Shown here piece by piece: positions 1 to 6,374 of a stretch of DNA of 64,000 bases. Positions within the stretch are counted from its first letter, which is position 1. Each line of letters begins with the position of its first letter. The stretch covers positions 1-64,000 of IMG/VR virus record IMGVR_UViG_3300042870_001427. One strand, given 5' to 3'. Made by a program: the position numbers and the translations under genes. The notes under the pieces are model-generated. The model saw only the letters and a program-made list of their open reading frames with translations, did no database searches and had not been told where the DNA came from. The stretch comes from a virus.

Positions 1-2
1 CT

Positions 3-176
3 CTATCAGAAAAAGAAATTCTAGATAGTTACTTTCCCCACTGGTTGTCACTCATGGCCAAGGCAGGAAAAGATCTTCCCCCTAATGCCGAACAAGTATG
101 CATTGACGATTGGGTGGTTGTTCACTGGGCAATAGAATCTGATGCCAATGGTGTTATGCTGGATAAACGTAACTAG
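3..176 (+). CDS. hypothetical protein, 3' end only
   Basis: An open frame enters from the left edge and ends at TAG 174-176, giving 57 C-terminal residues (ending VMLDKRN). No motif is recognised. It is the end of an operon, since a promoter begins 11 nt after the stop. The start lies outside the window, so length and family are unknown. Confidence 0.6.
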   Translation, partial: LSEKEILDSYFPHWLSLMAKAGKDLPPNAEQVCIDDWVVVHWAIESDANGVMLDKRN

Positions 177-186
177 TAATAGTTAC

Positions 187-215
187 TTGACTTATTTACG
201 GATATAGACTATAAT
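187..215 (+). promoter_or_regulatory. sigma70-type promoter with overlapping inverted repeat
   Basis: -35 TTGACT (187-192), 17-nt spacer, -10 TATAAT (210-215). An 8-bp inverted repeat, ACGGATAT (198-205) and ATATCCGT (214-221), flanks the -10 and could be an operator or an RNA hairpin. The ATG of the next gene is 6 nt after the -10, so the transcript is probably leaderless. Confidence 0.85.
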
Positions 216-221
216 ATCCGT

Positions 222-581
222 ATGAGCACTTATCACATTGGCACCTACGTCGAAATTCAATGCCGGGTTAGAAATAATTTTCTATTCCGTACCGATGACT
301 ATAATACTGTTACTATCAAAGGTACAGTTATTAGACCTCCATATAAACTAGATTCACCAGCAGTATGCTTAAGAACCGATGATGAGAATGTACCTGTTCG
401 TGTTATTGATAGTTCTATTATTGTGGGAAGCATTGAGGGGGCCGCAGATAAACTCTCGGGTGAGATCCGAGCTTATGATACCGGAGAGTATATCGTCACC
501 AAGCTTAACGGAAAAGTAAATTGTACCTGTGTAGGATTTCAATTCCGTCGTTATTGCAAACATTCTGATCGTTACAAGTAA
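222..581 (+). CDS. SWIM-type zinc-finger-like small protein
   Basis: 119 aa. The C-terminus (about residues 100-114) reads CTC followed by ten residues and CKH, which matches the CxCx(n)CxH pattern of SWIM zinc fingers; SWIM domains bind nucleic acid or protein partners. The rest is unrecognised beta-rich sequence. No Shine-Dalgarno is visible and the ATG sits 6 nt behind the -10, so translation probably begins on a leaderless mRNA. The next gene follows after 10 nt with a good AAGGAG. The zinc site is seen in the sequence; the function is inference. Confidence 0.65.
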   Translation: MSTYHIGTYVEIQCRVRNNFLFRTDDYNTVTIKGTVIRPPYKLDSPAVCLRTDDENVPVRVIDSSIIVGSIEGAADKLSGEIRAYDTGEYIVTKLNGKVNCTCVGFQFRRYCKHSDRYK

Positions 582-591
582 AGGAGCACCT

Positions 592-1020
592 ATGGAAGAC
601 TATGAAGATGGAGAAGTTACGGTTAACTACCAAGCTGTTCTCAAACAAAAAGATTACATGGCAGTTACTCGGTTACTAGCGGCAAATTTAATTTCTGAGC
701 CGTACATGACTATGAGGGACTTTCTTATGGGTCTATCTGATAATGATCTGAAGTCGCTTTTAGAGATTTTGGATTCAGGTATGGGTAGTGAGGAGGATGC
801 AGATCCAAGACTTGAAGAAGCCGTTCTCATCGTAGTCATGCTATCCCAGGCCGAAGGCCTTAGTGCTGGTGATTCACAAACCGTTTCTAATAGACTAAAT
901 GCCTTTGCAATGATCCTGGCTATTGAATCGCTGTTCAGGAAGAAGTTAGTTAAGATCTACCGTGAAAATATGACGCTTGGTGAAGACTACGGCTCAAAAA
1001 TTATTTGTGAGAAACTATGA
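592..1020 (+). CDS. hypothetical protein
   Basis: 142 aa with AAGGAG just upstream. Mostly helical and acidic, with no catalytic motif recognised. Its last codons overlap the start of the nucleotidase by 4 nt (ATGA), so the two are translationally coupled. Confidence 0.7.
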   Translation: MEDYEDGEVTVNYQAVLKQKDYMAVTRLLAANLISEPYMTMRDFLMGLSDNDLKSLLEILDSGMGSEEDADPRLEEAVLIVVMLSQAEGLSAGDSQTVSNRLNAFAMILAIESLFRKKLVKIYRENMTLGEDYGSKIICEKL

Positions 1021-1514
1021 AGAAGATATTTGTAGACATGGACGGTGTTCTTTGTGACTTCAACAAGAGGTATACGGAGAAGTTTGGACGTACCCCGGCA
1101 GAAATTAAAGCCGATAGGGTGAATAAACTATATTCCAAACATTGGCATCAGTTCGTAGATGATGCAGAATTTACCGGTTTGGAGAAGATGGGTCATGCAA
1201 ATGAGTTGCTAAGCATCCTACGTAGTATTGATAATCGTTTTGAGATTTGTATTCTCAGCTCTGCCGGCGGCTTTGATCGTCAGCGAGAGGTACAGGAGCA
1301 GAAACTGGCGTGGTTGGAGATGCACGATATCTACTGGCCTGCTGTTATCGTTCCTGGTCGCAAGTATAAGACTGGGTTTGCCGGTGTAGATGCACTTATG
1401 ATTGATGACACATACGATGTAGTAGAATCATTCATTAAAGCCGGTGGTAACGGGGTATGGTATAAAGATGGTGGTGAAAACGCATTAGGTTTAATTCGAG
1501 GGCATGTACAGTGA
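1017..1514 (+). CDS. 5'(3')-deoxyribonucleotidase-like HAD phosphatase
   Basis: 165 aa. The N-terminus carries HAD motif I, DMDGVLCDF, with nucleophile D7 and acid/base D9; the downstream segment ALMIDDTYDV (about 130-139) fits the acidic motif that completes the magnesium site. Length and order match the NT5C family, which dephosphorylates dNMPs. In T4-like phages such genes trim nucleotide pools beside dCMP deaminase, ThyX and NrdAB, all present in this window. Starts and stops overlap its neighbours by 4 nt on both sides. Confidence 0.8.
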   Translation: MKKIFVDMDGVLCDFNKRYTEKFGRTPAEIKADRVNKLYSKHWHQFVDDAEFTGLEKMGHANELLSILRSIDNRFEICILSSAGGFDRQREVQEQKLAWLEMHDIYWPAVIVPGRKYKTGFAGVDALMIDDTYDVVESFIKAGGNGVWYKDGGENALGLIRGHVQ

Positions 1515-1996
1515 ATGAAACATTTAGTATTACATCTGACCAGATCAGTAAACTGCATAATGCATACTGGCTGTTAAGCAATGAAATAGCTGAACTTGAA
1601 GATGTTTTTAGTACTAGTAAAATTACTTCATTACGAAAAGGACTATCAATTCTTAAGGACGCATATTCACCTTTGAGTGAAGAAAAAGACAAAGAGTGGG
1701 ATCGCCGTAATTCATACTATGACGATATTAAACAGGCCAATAAGTTTAAATCAGTATGGTCTATATACGAAGTGGTTAGTTTTCAGGCAAGTAGCGGGTT
1801 TGGGAATGGAATCCTGAAGTATGATAACGTTAAAGTTTCTATGCGCGAAGATACCAATCTTGGATGTATTACATGGATGGATATGTGGAAGTTTGCCGAA
1901 CAAGCTATTAGAGAATCGGGGGATGATCATCATATGTTCATCGAAAGGTTCTATGACAGAGGTGACGGTGTTATAGAGTTAATTACAGGAAGTTAA
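1511..1996 (+). CDS. hypothetical protein
   Basis: 161 aa, start GTGAATGA overlap with the preceding stop. The first half is helical with a coiled-coil-like leucine/glutamate pattern; the second half is mixed. No family recognised. The stop overlaps the next ATG by one base (TAATG). Confidence 0.65.
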   Translation: MNETFSITSDQISKLHNAYWLLSNEIAELEDVFSTSKITSLRKGLSILKDAYSPLSEEKDKEWDRRNSYYDDIKQANKFKSVWSIYEVVSFQASSGFGNGILKYDNVKVSMREDTNLGCITWMDMWKFAEQAIRESGDDHHMFIERFYDRGDGVIELITGS

Positions 1997-2220
1997 TGCT
2001 TTACCGTACCTTAAATTTCTTACAGACAATACTACCCTATTGGTTTGGCTTCTTCATCATAATGGTTGCCTACGGGTATATGTCTAATGAGGACTTTAAA
2101 AGCAGTTCTAACCAGGACACGGTTACGTTTAAGGTTTCATGCAACACCGTTCTTGCCGATCCCATGAGGTATCCGGAATATGTTTACGAGCACTGTAGAA
2201 AAATTACATCGAAGAGATAA
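1996..2220 (+). CDS. small single-pass membrane protein
   Basis: 74 aa. Residues about 8-28 (LQTILPYWFGFFIIMVAYGY) form one hydrophobic segment; two cysteines lie in the C-terminal tail. Likely an inner-membrane or exported protein. Function unknown. Confidence 0.6.
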   Translation: MLYRTLNFLQTILPYWFGFFIIMVAYGYMSNEDFKSSSNQDTVTFKVSCNTVLADPMRYPEYVYEHCRKITSKR

Positions 2221-2223
2221 ATA
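2216..2223 (+). promoter_or_regulatory. possible T4-type late promoter (GATAAATA)
   Basis: GATAAATA resembles the T4 late -10 box TATAAATA. It is followed by a small hairpin (AGTTG/CAACT, 2223-2240) with the AGGGG ribosome-binding site in its loop, just before the ATG at 2241. Confidence 0.4.
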
Positions 2224-2240
2224 GTTGCAGGGGTACAACT

Positions 2241-2459
2241 ATGCAATTAGAAACAAAATTAGGTGATGTTGACACTTTCTCAAAAATTGAGGTTAGAAAA
2301 GCCGTAGGTACGGTTAGAGATGAATTGATTAGAAAGCACGGGCTGCCTTACACAGTAGGGTACCTTGAAGGCACTGTACTCAAAGCATTTCAACAGCTAC
2401 CTGAAAGTGATAAGAGTAGAATTATAAGTCAGATGTTAGATAAGGTTAATTTGCTATGA
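2241..2459 (+). CDS. hypothetical protein
   Basis: 72 aa, mainly helical, AGGGG ribosome-binding site. No recognised family. Ends overlapping the next start by 4 nt (ATGA). Confidence 0.65.
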   Translation: MQLETKLGDVDTFSKIEVRKAVGTVRDELIRKHGLPYTVGYLEGTVLKAFQQLPESDKSRIISQMLDKVNLL

Positions 2460-2653
2460 AACTAGATGCATTCGTAAAAACAAAACGTAACTTCGACGTC
2501 AACTCAAAAAAAGATATCGAGATCTTTACCGAGTTCATGAAAAAATCAGCATGGGGACCTGACTGCTGCCCCTTCCTTCTGGAATTCCCATTCCTGTCAG
2601 TTCCAGACATGATCAAATCAAAGCTAGTCAACAAAGTACTAAAGCTTACGTGA
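2456..2653 (+). CDS. hypothetical protein
   Basis: 65 aa, basic at both ends, with a CC pair (residues about 37-38) in a hydrophobic centre. Coupled to the gene before it. Function unknown. Confidence 0.6.
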   Translation: MKLDAFVKTKRNFDVNSKKDIEIFTEFMKKSAWGPDCCPFLLEFPFLSVPDMIKSKLVNKVLKLT

Positions 2654-2654
2654 G

Positions 2655-2683
2655 TTGATTTTCTTCTCTATATAGTATATAAT
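2655..2683 (+). promoter_or_regulatory. sigma70-type promoter
   Basis: -35 TTGATT (2655-2660), 17-nt spacer, -10 TATAAT (2678-2683). It drives a small basic protein gene with an AGGAG site at 2693-2697. Confidence 0.8.
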
Positions 2684-2705
2684 AACTATGTTAGGAGAAA
2701 AGAAT

Positions 2706-2861
2706 ATGAAACGAGCTGCTGTTCATCGCGACCTTCGTACCCCGAAGTACCGCATGCGTGTGGTTGAACTTAAGACCGCATATAAACGAAAATCAAAGAA
2801 CCAACGTGAATCTCAATACTATGATACTGACCTCTCCAACTCCAGACGGATATATTTTTAA
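2706..2861 (+). CDS. small basic protein
   Basis: 51 aa (starts MKRAAVHRDLRTPKYR), strongly basic with about 14 Lys/Arg, which suggests nucleic-acid binding. AGGAG lies 8 nt before the ATG and a consensus promoter just upstream, so it is probably an early, strongly expressed gene. It overlaps the following gene by 41 nt in another frame. Confidence 0.65.
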   Translation: MKRAAVHRDLRTPKYRMRVVELKTAYKRKSKNQRESQYYDTDLSNSRRIYF

Positions 2862-3123
2862 TCTCCATGGAGAGGTTATAGGTGTGGGTACGTATGTAGA
2901 GGGAGACTTCTTCCTACTTGAGACCAACAATGATACGTCTAACCATTCGAACGGAATGGCAGCCCTTGGGTATCTACGCATGAAGTATACCCCAGAGTAT
3001 TATAAAGTACCTTTAAAGAGCTATAATATAATTGAACCTCGTGTCTCAGAAACTAGGCACGACCTTTCGAAATTTAAGCACCACCAGTCACTGGTTGGGG
3101 TGCATCCACTTGCTAAGGAATGA
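2821..3123 (+). CDS. hypothetical protein
   Basis: 100 aa from ATG 2821 (MILTSPTPDGYIFNLHGEVI). An earlier in-frame start near 2758 lies deep inside the upstream gene and lacks a ribosome-binding site, so 2821 is preferred. Beta-rich; no family recognised. Confidence 0.6.
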   Translation: MILTSPTPDGYIFNLHGEVIGVGTYVEGDFFLLETNNDTSNHSNGMAALGYLRMKYTPEYYKVPLKSYNIIEPRVSETRHDLSKFKHHQSLVGVHPLAKE

Positions 3124-3124
3124 T

Positions 3125-4009
3125 ATGAAAATTGCATTGATGTCGGACGTTCATCTAGAATTTGCCGATCTACCTATTGAGCCTGTTGAGGCTGATGTGC
3201 TCCTATTGGCTGGAGATATTTTTGTGGCCACCGACCTGACTGTTGATAATCATAGGAAGGAAAGATTTGTTAGCTTTATTGAGAATGCCTGTTCAAAGTT
3301 CAAGCACGTTATCTTCATTTGCGGTAATCATGAACATTACCACGGCGACATTGCTCGCTCTTATGGTATCATCCGTGAGACGTTCAAAGACCTTTCCAAC
3401 CTCTATGTACTGGATAATGAAGTAAAAGTCATTGATGACGTTACATTTATTGGTGGTACTCTTTGGACGGATATGAACCGAGAACAGCCCCATACATTGT
3501 TTGCAATTAAAAACTACATGAATGACTACCGTATCATTGCTGATTCGGATGCAAGGGTGGTTTTCAGTGAACCAATCTATGCCGTAAAAGAAGATGGTAC
3601 TAATGATCTTACAAAGGTGGTTAGCAAGAAGTTCCACGAAAGATCAGGTAAGTTTACCCCCGAAAGATCGGTAACGTTACATAAGGTAATGCTTGACGTT
3701 ATTCGTAAGACGGCGGCTGAAAATCTTTCTGGTAAGTTAGTAGTAGTTGGTCATCATGCACCAAGTAAAATATCTACTAAGCCGGAATACGAAAATGATA
3801 CCATGGTCAATGGTGCATACAGTTCTGATCTGTCAGAGTTGATTTTAGATAACCCACAGATTAAACTATGGGTACATGGCCATACACACAGTCAGTTTGA
3901 TTACATGATTGCATCTACTCGTATTGTGGCCAATCCACGCGGTTATGTTGGTTACGAAAGAAACGAGCATGCTAGTGAGCCGTATTTTGCAAAAGTAATG
4001 GAGATTTAA
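3125..4009 (+). CDS. calcineurin-like metallophosphoesterase
   Basis: 294 aa from ATG 3125. It has the full two-metal signature: DVH (D8, H10), GD (D31), GNHEH (N68, H69), GHH in VVVGHHAP and a final HGHTH. This family cleaves phosphomonoesters or diesters; the phage substrate is unknown. The start at 3125 places the DxH motif at the very N-terminus as usual. It abuts the next gene. Confidence 0.85.
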   Translation: MKIALMSDVHLEFADLPIEPVEADVLLLAGDIFVATDLTVDNHRKERFVSFIENACSKFKHVIFICGNHEHYHGDIARSYGIIRETFKDLSNLYVLDNEVKVIDDVTFIGGTLWTDMNREQPHTLFAIKNYMNDYRIIADSDARVVFSEPIYAVKEDGTNDLTKVVSKKFHERSGKFTPERSVTLHKVMLDVIRKTAAENLSGKLVVVGHHAPSKISTKPEYENDTMVNGAYSSDLSELILDNPQIKLWVHGHTHSQFDYMIASTRIVANPRGYVGYERNEHASEPYFAKVMEI

Positions 4010-4477
4010 ATGAAGGTGAAACCGAAAAGTCATATCGTTGAATTGGAAAAGGATCCTGTAACTGGTGATCTTATCCTCCCCTTATCTGATGAATTGCTGG
4101 CCGAGGCTGGATGGAATACCGGGGATACTATTAATTGGACCGATAACAAGGATGGGAGCTGGACTATGTCTAAAGTAGAAGAACCAACAGAATTGGTTTT
4201 GGTTGAAGCTATTCAATCGTATCGCATGCGCTATGTTATTGAGGTGCCTGTTGGTAAGAAAGAATGGGCTGAAGATACTGTAGTAATGCAGCAATATGAT
4301 GTCTTACAGGAATTCTCCCAGCTGTCTCTTGGTGAACAAATTACATCTTCACGTGTAGTTACTGAGGCCGAGGTTCTGGCTTTATGTGATACCGATAATA
4401 ACTATTGCAGTGAATGGGGAAATGATAAAAAATTAGAAGTGTTTGTAACAAAATGGAAGGATATTAAAGATGCCTAA
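4010..4477 (+). CDS. hypothetical protein with AbrB/MazE-like N-terminus
   Basis: 155 aa. Residues about 15-55 (GDLILPLSDELLAEAGW, then GDTINW) look like the swapped-hairpin AbrB/SpoVT fold used by transition-state regulators and MazE antitoxins. The remainder (60-155) is unrecognised. The start abuts the phosphoesterase stop. The fold call is tentative. Confidence 0.55.
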   Translation: MKVKPKSHIVELEKDPVTGDLILPLSDELLAEAGWNTGDTINWTDNKDGSWTMSKVEEPTELVLVEAIQSYRMRYVIEVPVGKKEWAEDTVVMQQYDVLQEFSQLSLGEQITSSRVVTEAEVLALCDTDNNYCSEWGNDKKLEVFVTKWKDIKDA

Positions 4478-4775
4478 ATTTACATTTACATGCGAGCATG
4501 ATTCTAAACATAAATCGACTATGGAGTATGAAGCTGACTTTCTCCAGGATGTTGTTTCTGAATTTGAATTGTTCTTGAGAGGCTGTGGATTTTTCTTCGA
4601 CGGCAATCTCGAATTCGTAACAGAAGAAAAAGAAGAGGTGTTTGATTTTGGGCACAAAATGGATAATTCAGAGGCAGCAGAAGTGGGATGGCCGTTTCCT
4701 AAAACTCGCCAAAGAAGTGGCGAATTGGTCCCAGGATCCGTCGACGAAGGTGGGGTCGGTAATAACAACGAATGA
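4470..4775 (+). CDS. hypothetical protein
   Basis: 101 aa. The first 65 residues (MPKFTFTCEHDS...EEKEEVFDFG) resemble a small conserved T4-like phage protein of unknown role. The last 40 residues run in the +1 frame through the start of the dCMP deaminase gene and look less protein-like, so the overlap of about 128 nt is notable. Confidence 0.6.
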   Translation: MPKFTFTCEHDSKHKSTMEYEADFLQDVVSEFELFLRGCGFFFDGNLEFVTEEKEEVFDFGHKMDNSEAAEVGWPFPKTRQRSGELVPGSVDEGGVGNNNE

Positions 4776-5139
4776 TCATCGGATTCTGTCGTTGGGGTAT
4801 AATGGGTTTCCAAAAGGAGTAGAGGATACATTAAAGAGGTATGAAAATAAACCTCTTAAGTATAAACTGGTATGCCACGCCGAACGTAATGCATTAGATA
4901 ATGCGTACTTTGATCTTACTGGCGCCACCCTCTACTCCACCCTCTTCACCTGCAACGAGTGCGCTAAATCCATCATACAACGTGGGATACGAAGGGTCGT
5001 CACCCCCACACCTGATCTCAACAACAAGCTATACAACTGGGATGAAGCATTGTTAATGTACAAGGAAGCTGAACTCCAAATTAAGTTTATTGACACTAAT
5101 GACGCCGATAGGAATAATCAATTGAAAACTCAAAGTTAA
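4648..5139 (+). CDS. dCMP deaminase
   Basis: Deaminates dCMP to dUMP, the substrate of thymidylate synthase (ThyX is at 30230). The zinc site is visible: HAE (H77, E79) and CNEC (C102, C105) counted from a TTG start at 4648. Homologues begin close to the KWDGRFLKLA segment (residue 12), and AGAGGTG at 4634-4640 spaces well to TTG 4648; a TTG at 4642 is also possible. No ATG is available. About 163 aa, normal for the family. Confidence 0.85.
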   Translation: MGTKWIIQRQQKWDGRFLKLAKEVANWSQDPSTKVGSVITTNDHRILSLGYNGFPKGVEDTLKRYENKPLKYKLVCHAERNALDNAYFDLTGATLYSTLFTCNECAKSIIQRGIRRVVTPTPDLNNKLYNWDEALLMYKEAELQIKFIDTNDADRNNQLKTQS

Positions 5140-5143
5140 TACA

Positions 5144-5150
5144 CTAAATA
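5144..5150 (+). promoter_or_regulatory. possible late promoter (CTAAATA)
   Basis: CTAAATA lies 40 nt before the rubredoxin gene. The same heptamer occurs before genes at 18145 and 21704, so it may be this phage's variant of the T4 late box. Confidence 0.4.
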
Positions 5151-5190
5151 TATTATGTTAACCTAGTTAATGTATTATAAAGGAGGTATT

Positions 5191-5340
5191 ATGAAAGAGT
5201 ATGTTTGTACAGTTTGTGGTCATATACACGACGAAAATATAGATGGTAAGTTTGAAGATTTACCAAAGTATCACAATTGTCCAGAATGTGGAACCGCTAA
5301 AGAAGACTATCAAATGGTCAGTGACCAGCAGATGTATTGA
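5191..5340 (+). CDS. rubredoxin-like protein
   Basis: 49 aa, AGGAGGT ribosome-binding site. It has two knuckles, YVCTVCG (C6, C9) and CPECG (C36, C39), spaced as in rubredoxins, which hold one Fe-S4 centre and shuttle electrons. The aromatic and acidic residues between the knuckles (DLPKY) also fit the fold. A redox partner in the window could be the diiron NrdB or the oxygenases, but that is speculation. A zinc ribbon is the alternative. Confidence 0.75.
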   Translation: MKEYVCTVCGHIHDENIDGKFEDLPKYHNCPECGTAKEDYQMVSDQQMY

Positions 5341-5341
5341 T

Positions 5342-5349
5342 TATAAATA
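5342..5349 (+). promoter_or_regulatory. T4-type late promoter (TATAAATA)
   Basis: Perfect TATAAATA directly after the rubredoxin stop, within the palindrome GATTATAAATAATC. It would drive the 71-aa gene and Hsp20. Confidence 0.55.
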
Positions 5350-5362
5350 ATCATTCAGCAGT

Positions 5363-5420
5363 CCGAGGTTAAGGCTGAAAAAAATTCCTCGGGCCTACGC
5401 CTTTTAGGGTAGGATTTATT
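5363..5420 (+). terminator. two hairpins, possible terminator or leader structure
   Basis: CCGAGG (5363-5368) pairs with CCTCGG (5387-5392); CCTAC (5394-5398) pairs with GTAGG (5409-5413) and is followed by ATTTATTTT. They lie between the late promoter and the next gene, so they may be a leader rather than a true terminator. Confidence 0.4.
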
Positions 5421-5445
5421 TTAACTCGCTTAATAAGGAGCAATT

Positions 5446-5661
5446 ATGCTAATCTATGCAGACATGGCTATTGATGCCATCCAATCGACCAAGAGCACTT
5501 GGCTTAAAACTTTCATCTCTGATGAACAGGTCCGTAAACCCCTACAACAATTCGTAGATGCACAAACTGCATTCACCAAACAAGTCGCAAAGACTTTTTG
5601 GGATGTAACTGGTGCTGCAGCTGAGGTTGCAGTATCAAAAGTGTTCACTGCTAAGAAGTGA
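5446..5661 (+). CDS. hypothetical protein, phasin-like composition
   Basis: 71 aa, amphipathic helices with alanine, threonine and glutamine (FVDAQTAFTKQVAKTFWDVT). The pattern resembles phasin or other surface-coating helical proteins but no family can be asserted. AAGGAG ribosome-binding site. It sits in a short operon with Hsp20. Confidence 0.6.
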   Translation: MLIYADMAIDAIQSTKSTWLKTFISDEQVRKPLQQFVDAQTAFTKQVAKTFWDVTGAAAEVAVSKVFTAKK

Positions 5662-5674
5662 TAGGAGGTTCATA

Positions 5675-6169
5675 ATGACATATCTCAAAGACGTTTTTGG
5701 ACGCGACATGTTCAAAGATTTTGATAAGTTTTATGTAGGATTTGATGATCAATATAATCGCCTTTCGAAAATTCACGACGACCTTACTAAAAACATCCCC
5801 AACTATCCACCTTACAATATCAAAAAAGTCGGTGACAATACCTACGTGGTTGAAATCGCCGTTGCTGGTTTTGCAAGACAGGATATTGAGATCGAACTTG
5901 CCAATAACACCATGGTTATCAAAGGCAATACTTCAACTGATGAGGATGACAATAACTTTTTGTTTAAAGGTATTGCTAATCGTAACTTCACTCGTTCCTT
6001 TACATTAGATGATCAGATTGAAGTTAAGGATGCAGAAATGCTCAACGGTATGTTGAAGGTATTCCTTGAACGTATTATCCCAGAGCACAAAAAGCCAAAG
6101 AAAATTGAGGTTAAAGAAAAAGCTGCAAAAGCTGCTTCCAAGCCCGAACTACTTACAGAAGACTCATAA
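5675..6169 (+). CDS. Hsp20 / alpha-crystallin small heat-shock protein
   Basis: 164 aa from ATG 5675 (AGGAGGT 9 nt upstream; the longer frame from 5612 overlaps the previous gene). The alpha-crystallin core spans about residues 45-135: NTYVVEIAVAGF, DIEIELANNTMVIKG, then the conserved NGMLKVFLER. Holds unfolding proteins in an ATP-independent way. Hsp20 genes are common in T4-like phages of aquatic bacteria. A strong terminator follows. Confidence 0.88.
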   Translation: MTYLKDVFGRDMFKDFDKFYVGFDDQYNRLSKIHDDLTKNIPNYPPYNIKKVGDNTYVVEIAVAGFARQDIEIELANNTMVIKGNTSTDEDDNNFLFKGIANRNFTRSFTLDDQIEVKDAEMLNGMLKVFLERIIPEHKKPKKIEVKEKAAKAASKPELLTEDS

Positions 6170-6186
6170 GGTCTAATCTGTAACCA

Positions 6187-6210
6187 AAGCCGGCGATCGC
6201 CGGCTTTTTT
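6187..6210 (+). terminator. rho-independent terminator
   Basis: AAGCCGGCGATCGCCGGCTT, a perfect palindrome, followed by TTTT. Ends the Hsp20 transcript. Confidence 0.9.
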
Positions 6211-6244
6211 ATTCACCAATACACCTAACAAAGGAGTAAATGTT

Positions 6245-6343
6245 ATGAGAGTAATTAGACTGCTTAAATATTTCTTTAATACTATGACAGAATTTATCGT
6301 CGCTGCAAGAAAAAGCAAACAACGCTTTCCCCGCGGCTCTTGA
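6245..6343 (+). CDS. small basic peptide gene
   Basis: 32 aa (MRVIRLLKYFFNTMTEF...), AAGGAG 8 nt before the ATG. Amphipathic and basic. Its TGA overlaps the -35 of the DNA polymerase promoter. It may be a real micro-gene or a translated leader. Confidence 0.45.
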   Translation: MRVIRLLKYFFNTMTEFIVAARKSKQRFPRGS

Positions 6344-6368
6344 TTTTTAATTTGATATTCTATATAAT
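6340..6368 (+). promoter_or_regulatory. sigma70-type promoter of DNA polymerase
   Basis: -35 TTGATT (6340-6345), 17-nt spacer, -10 TATAAT (6363-6368), then 6 nt to the ATG. No ribosome-binding site fits between, so the mRNA would be leaderless. Confidence 0.85.
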
Positions 6369-6374
6369 GTACTG

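Noticed and set aside
3032-3124. Upstream start for the metallophosphoesterase
   Set aside because: It would add 31 residues read from the preceding gene; the catalytic DxH is normally within ten residues of the start.
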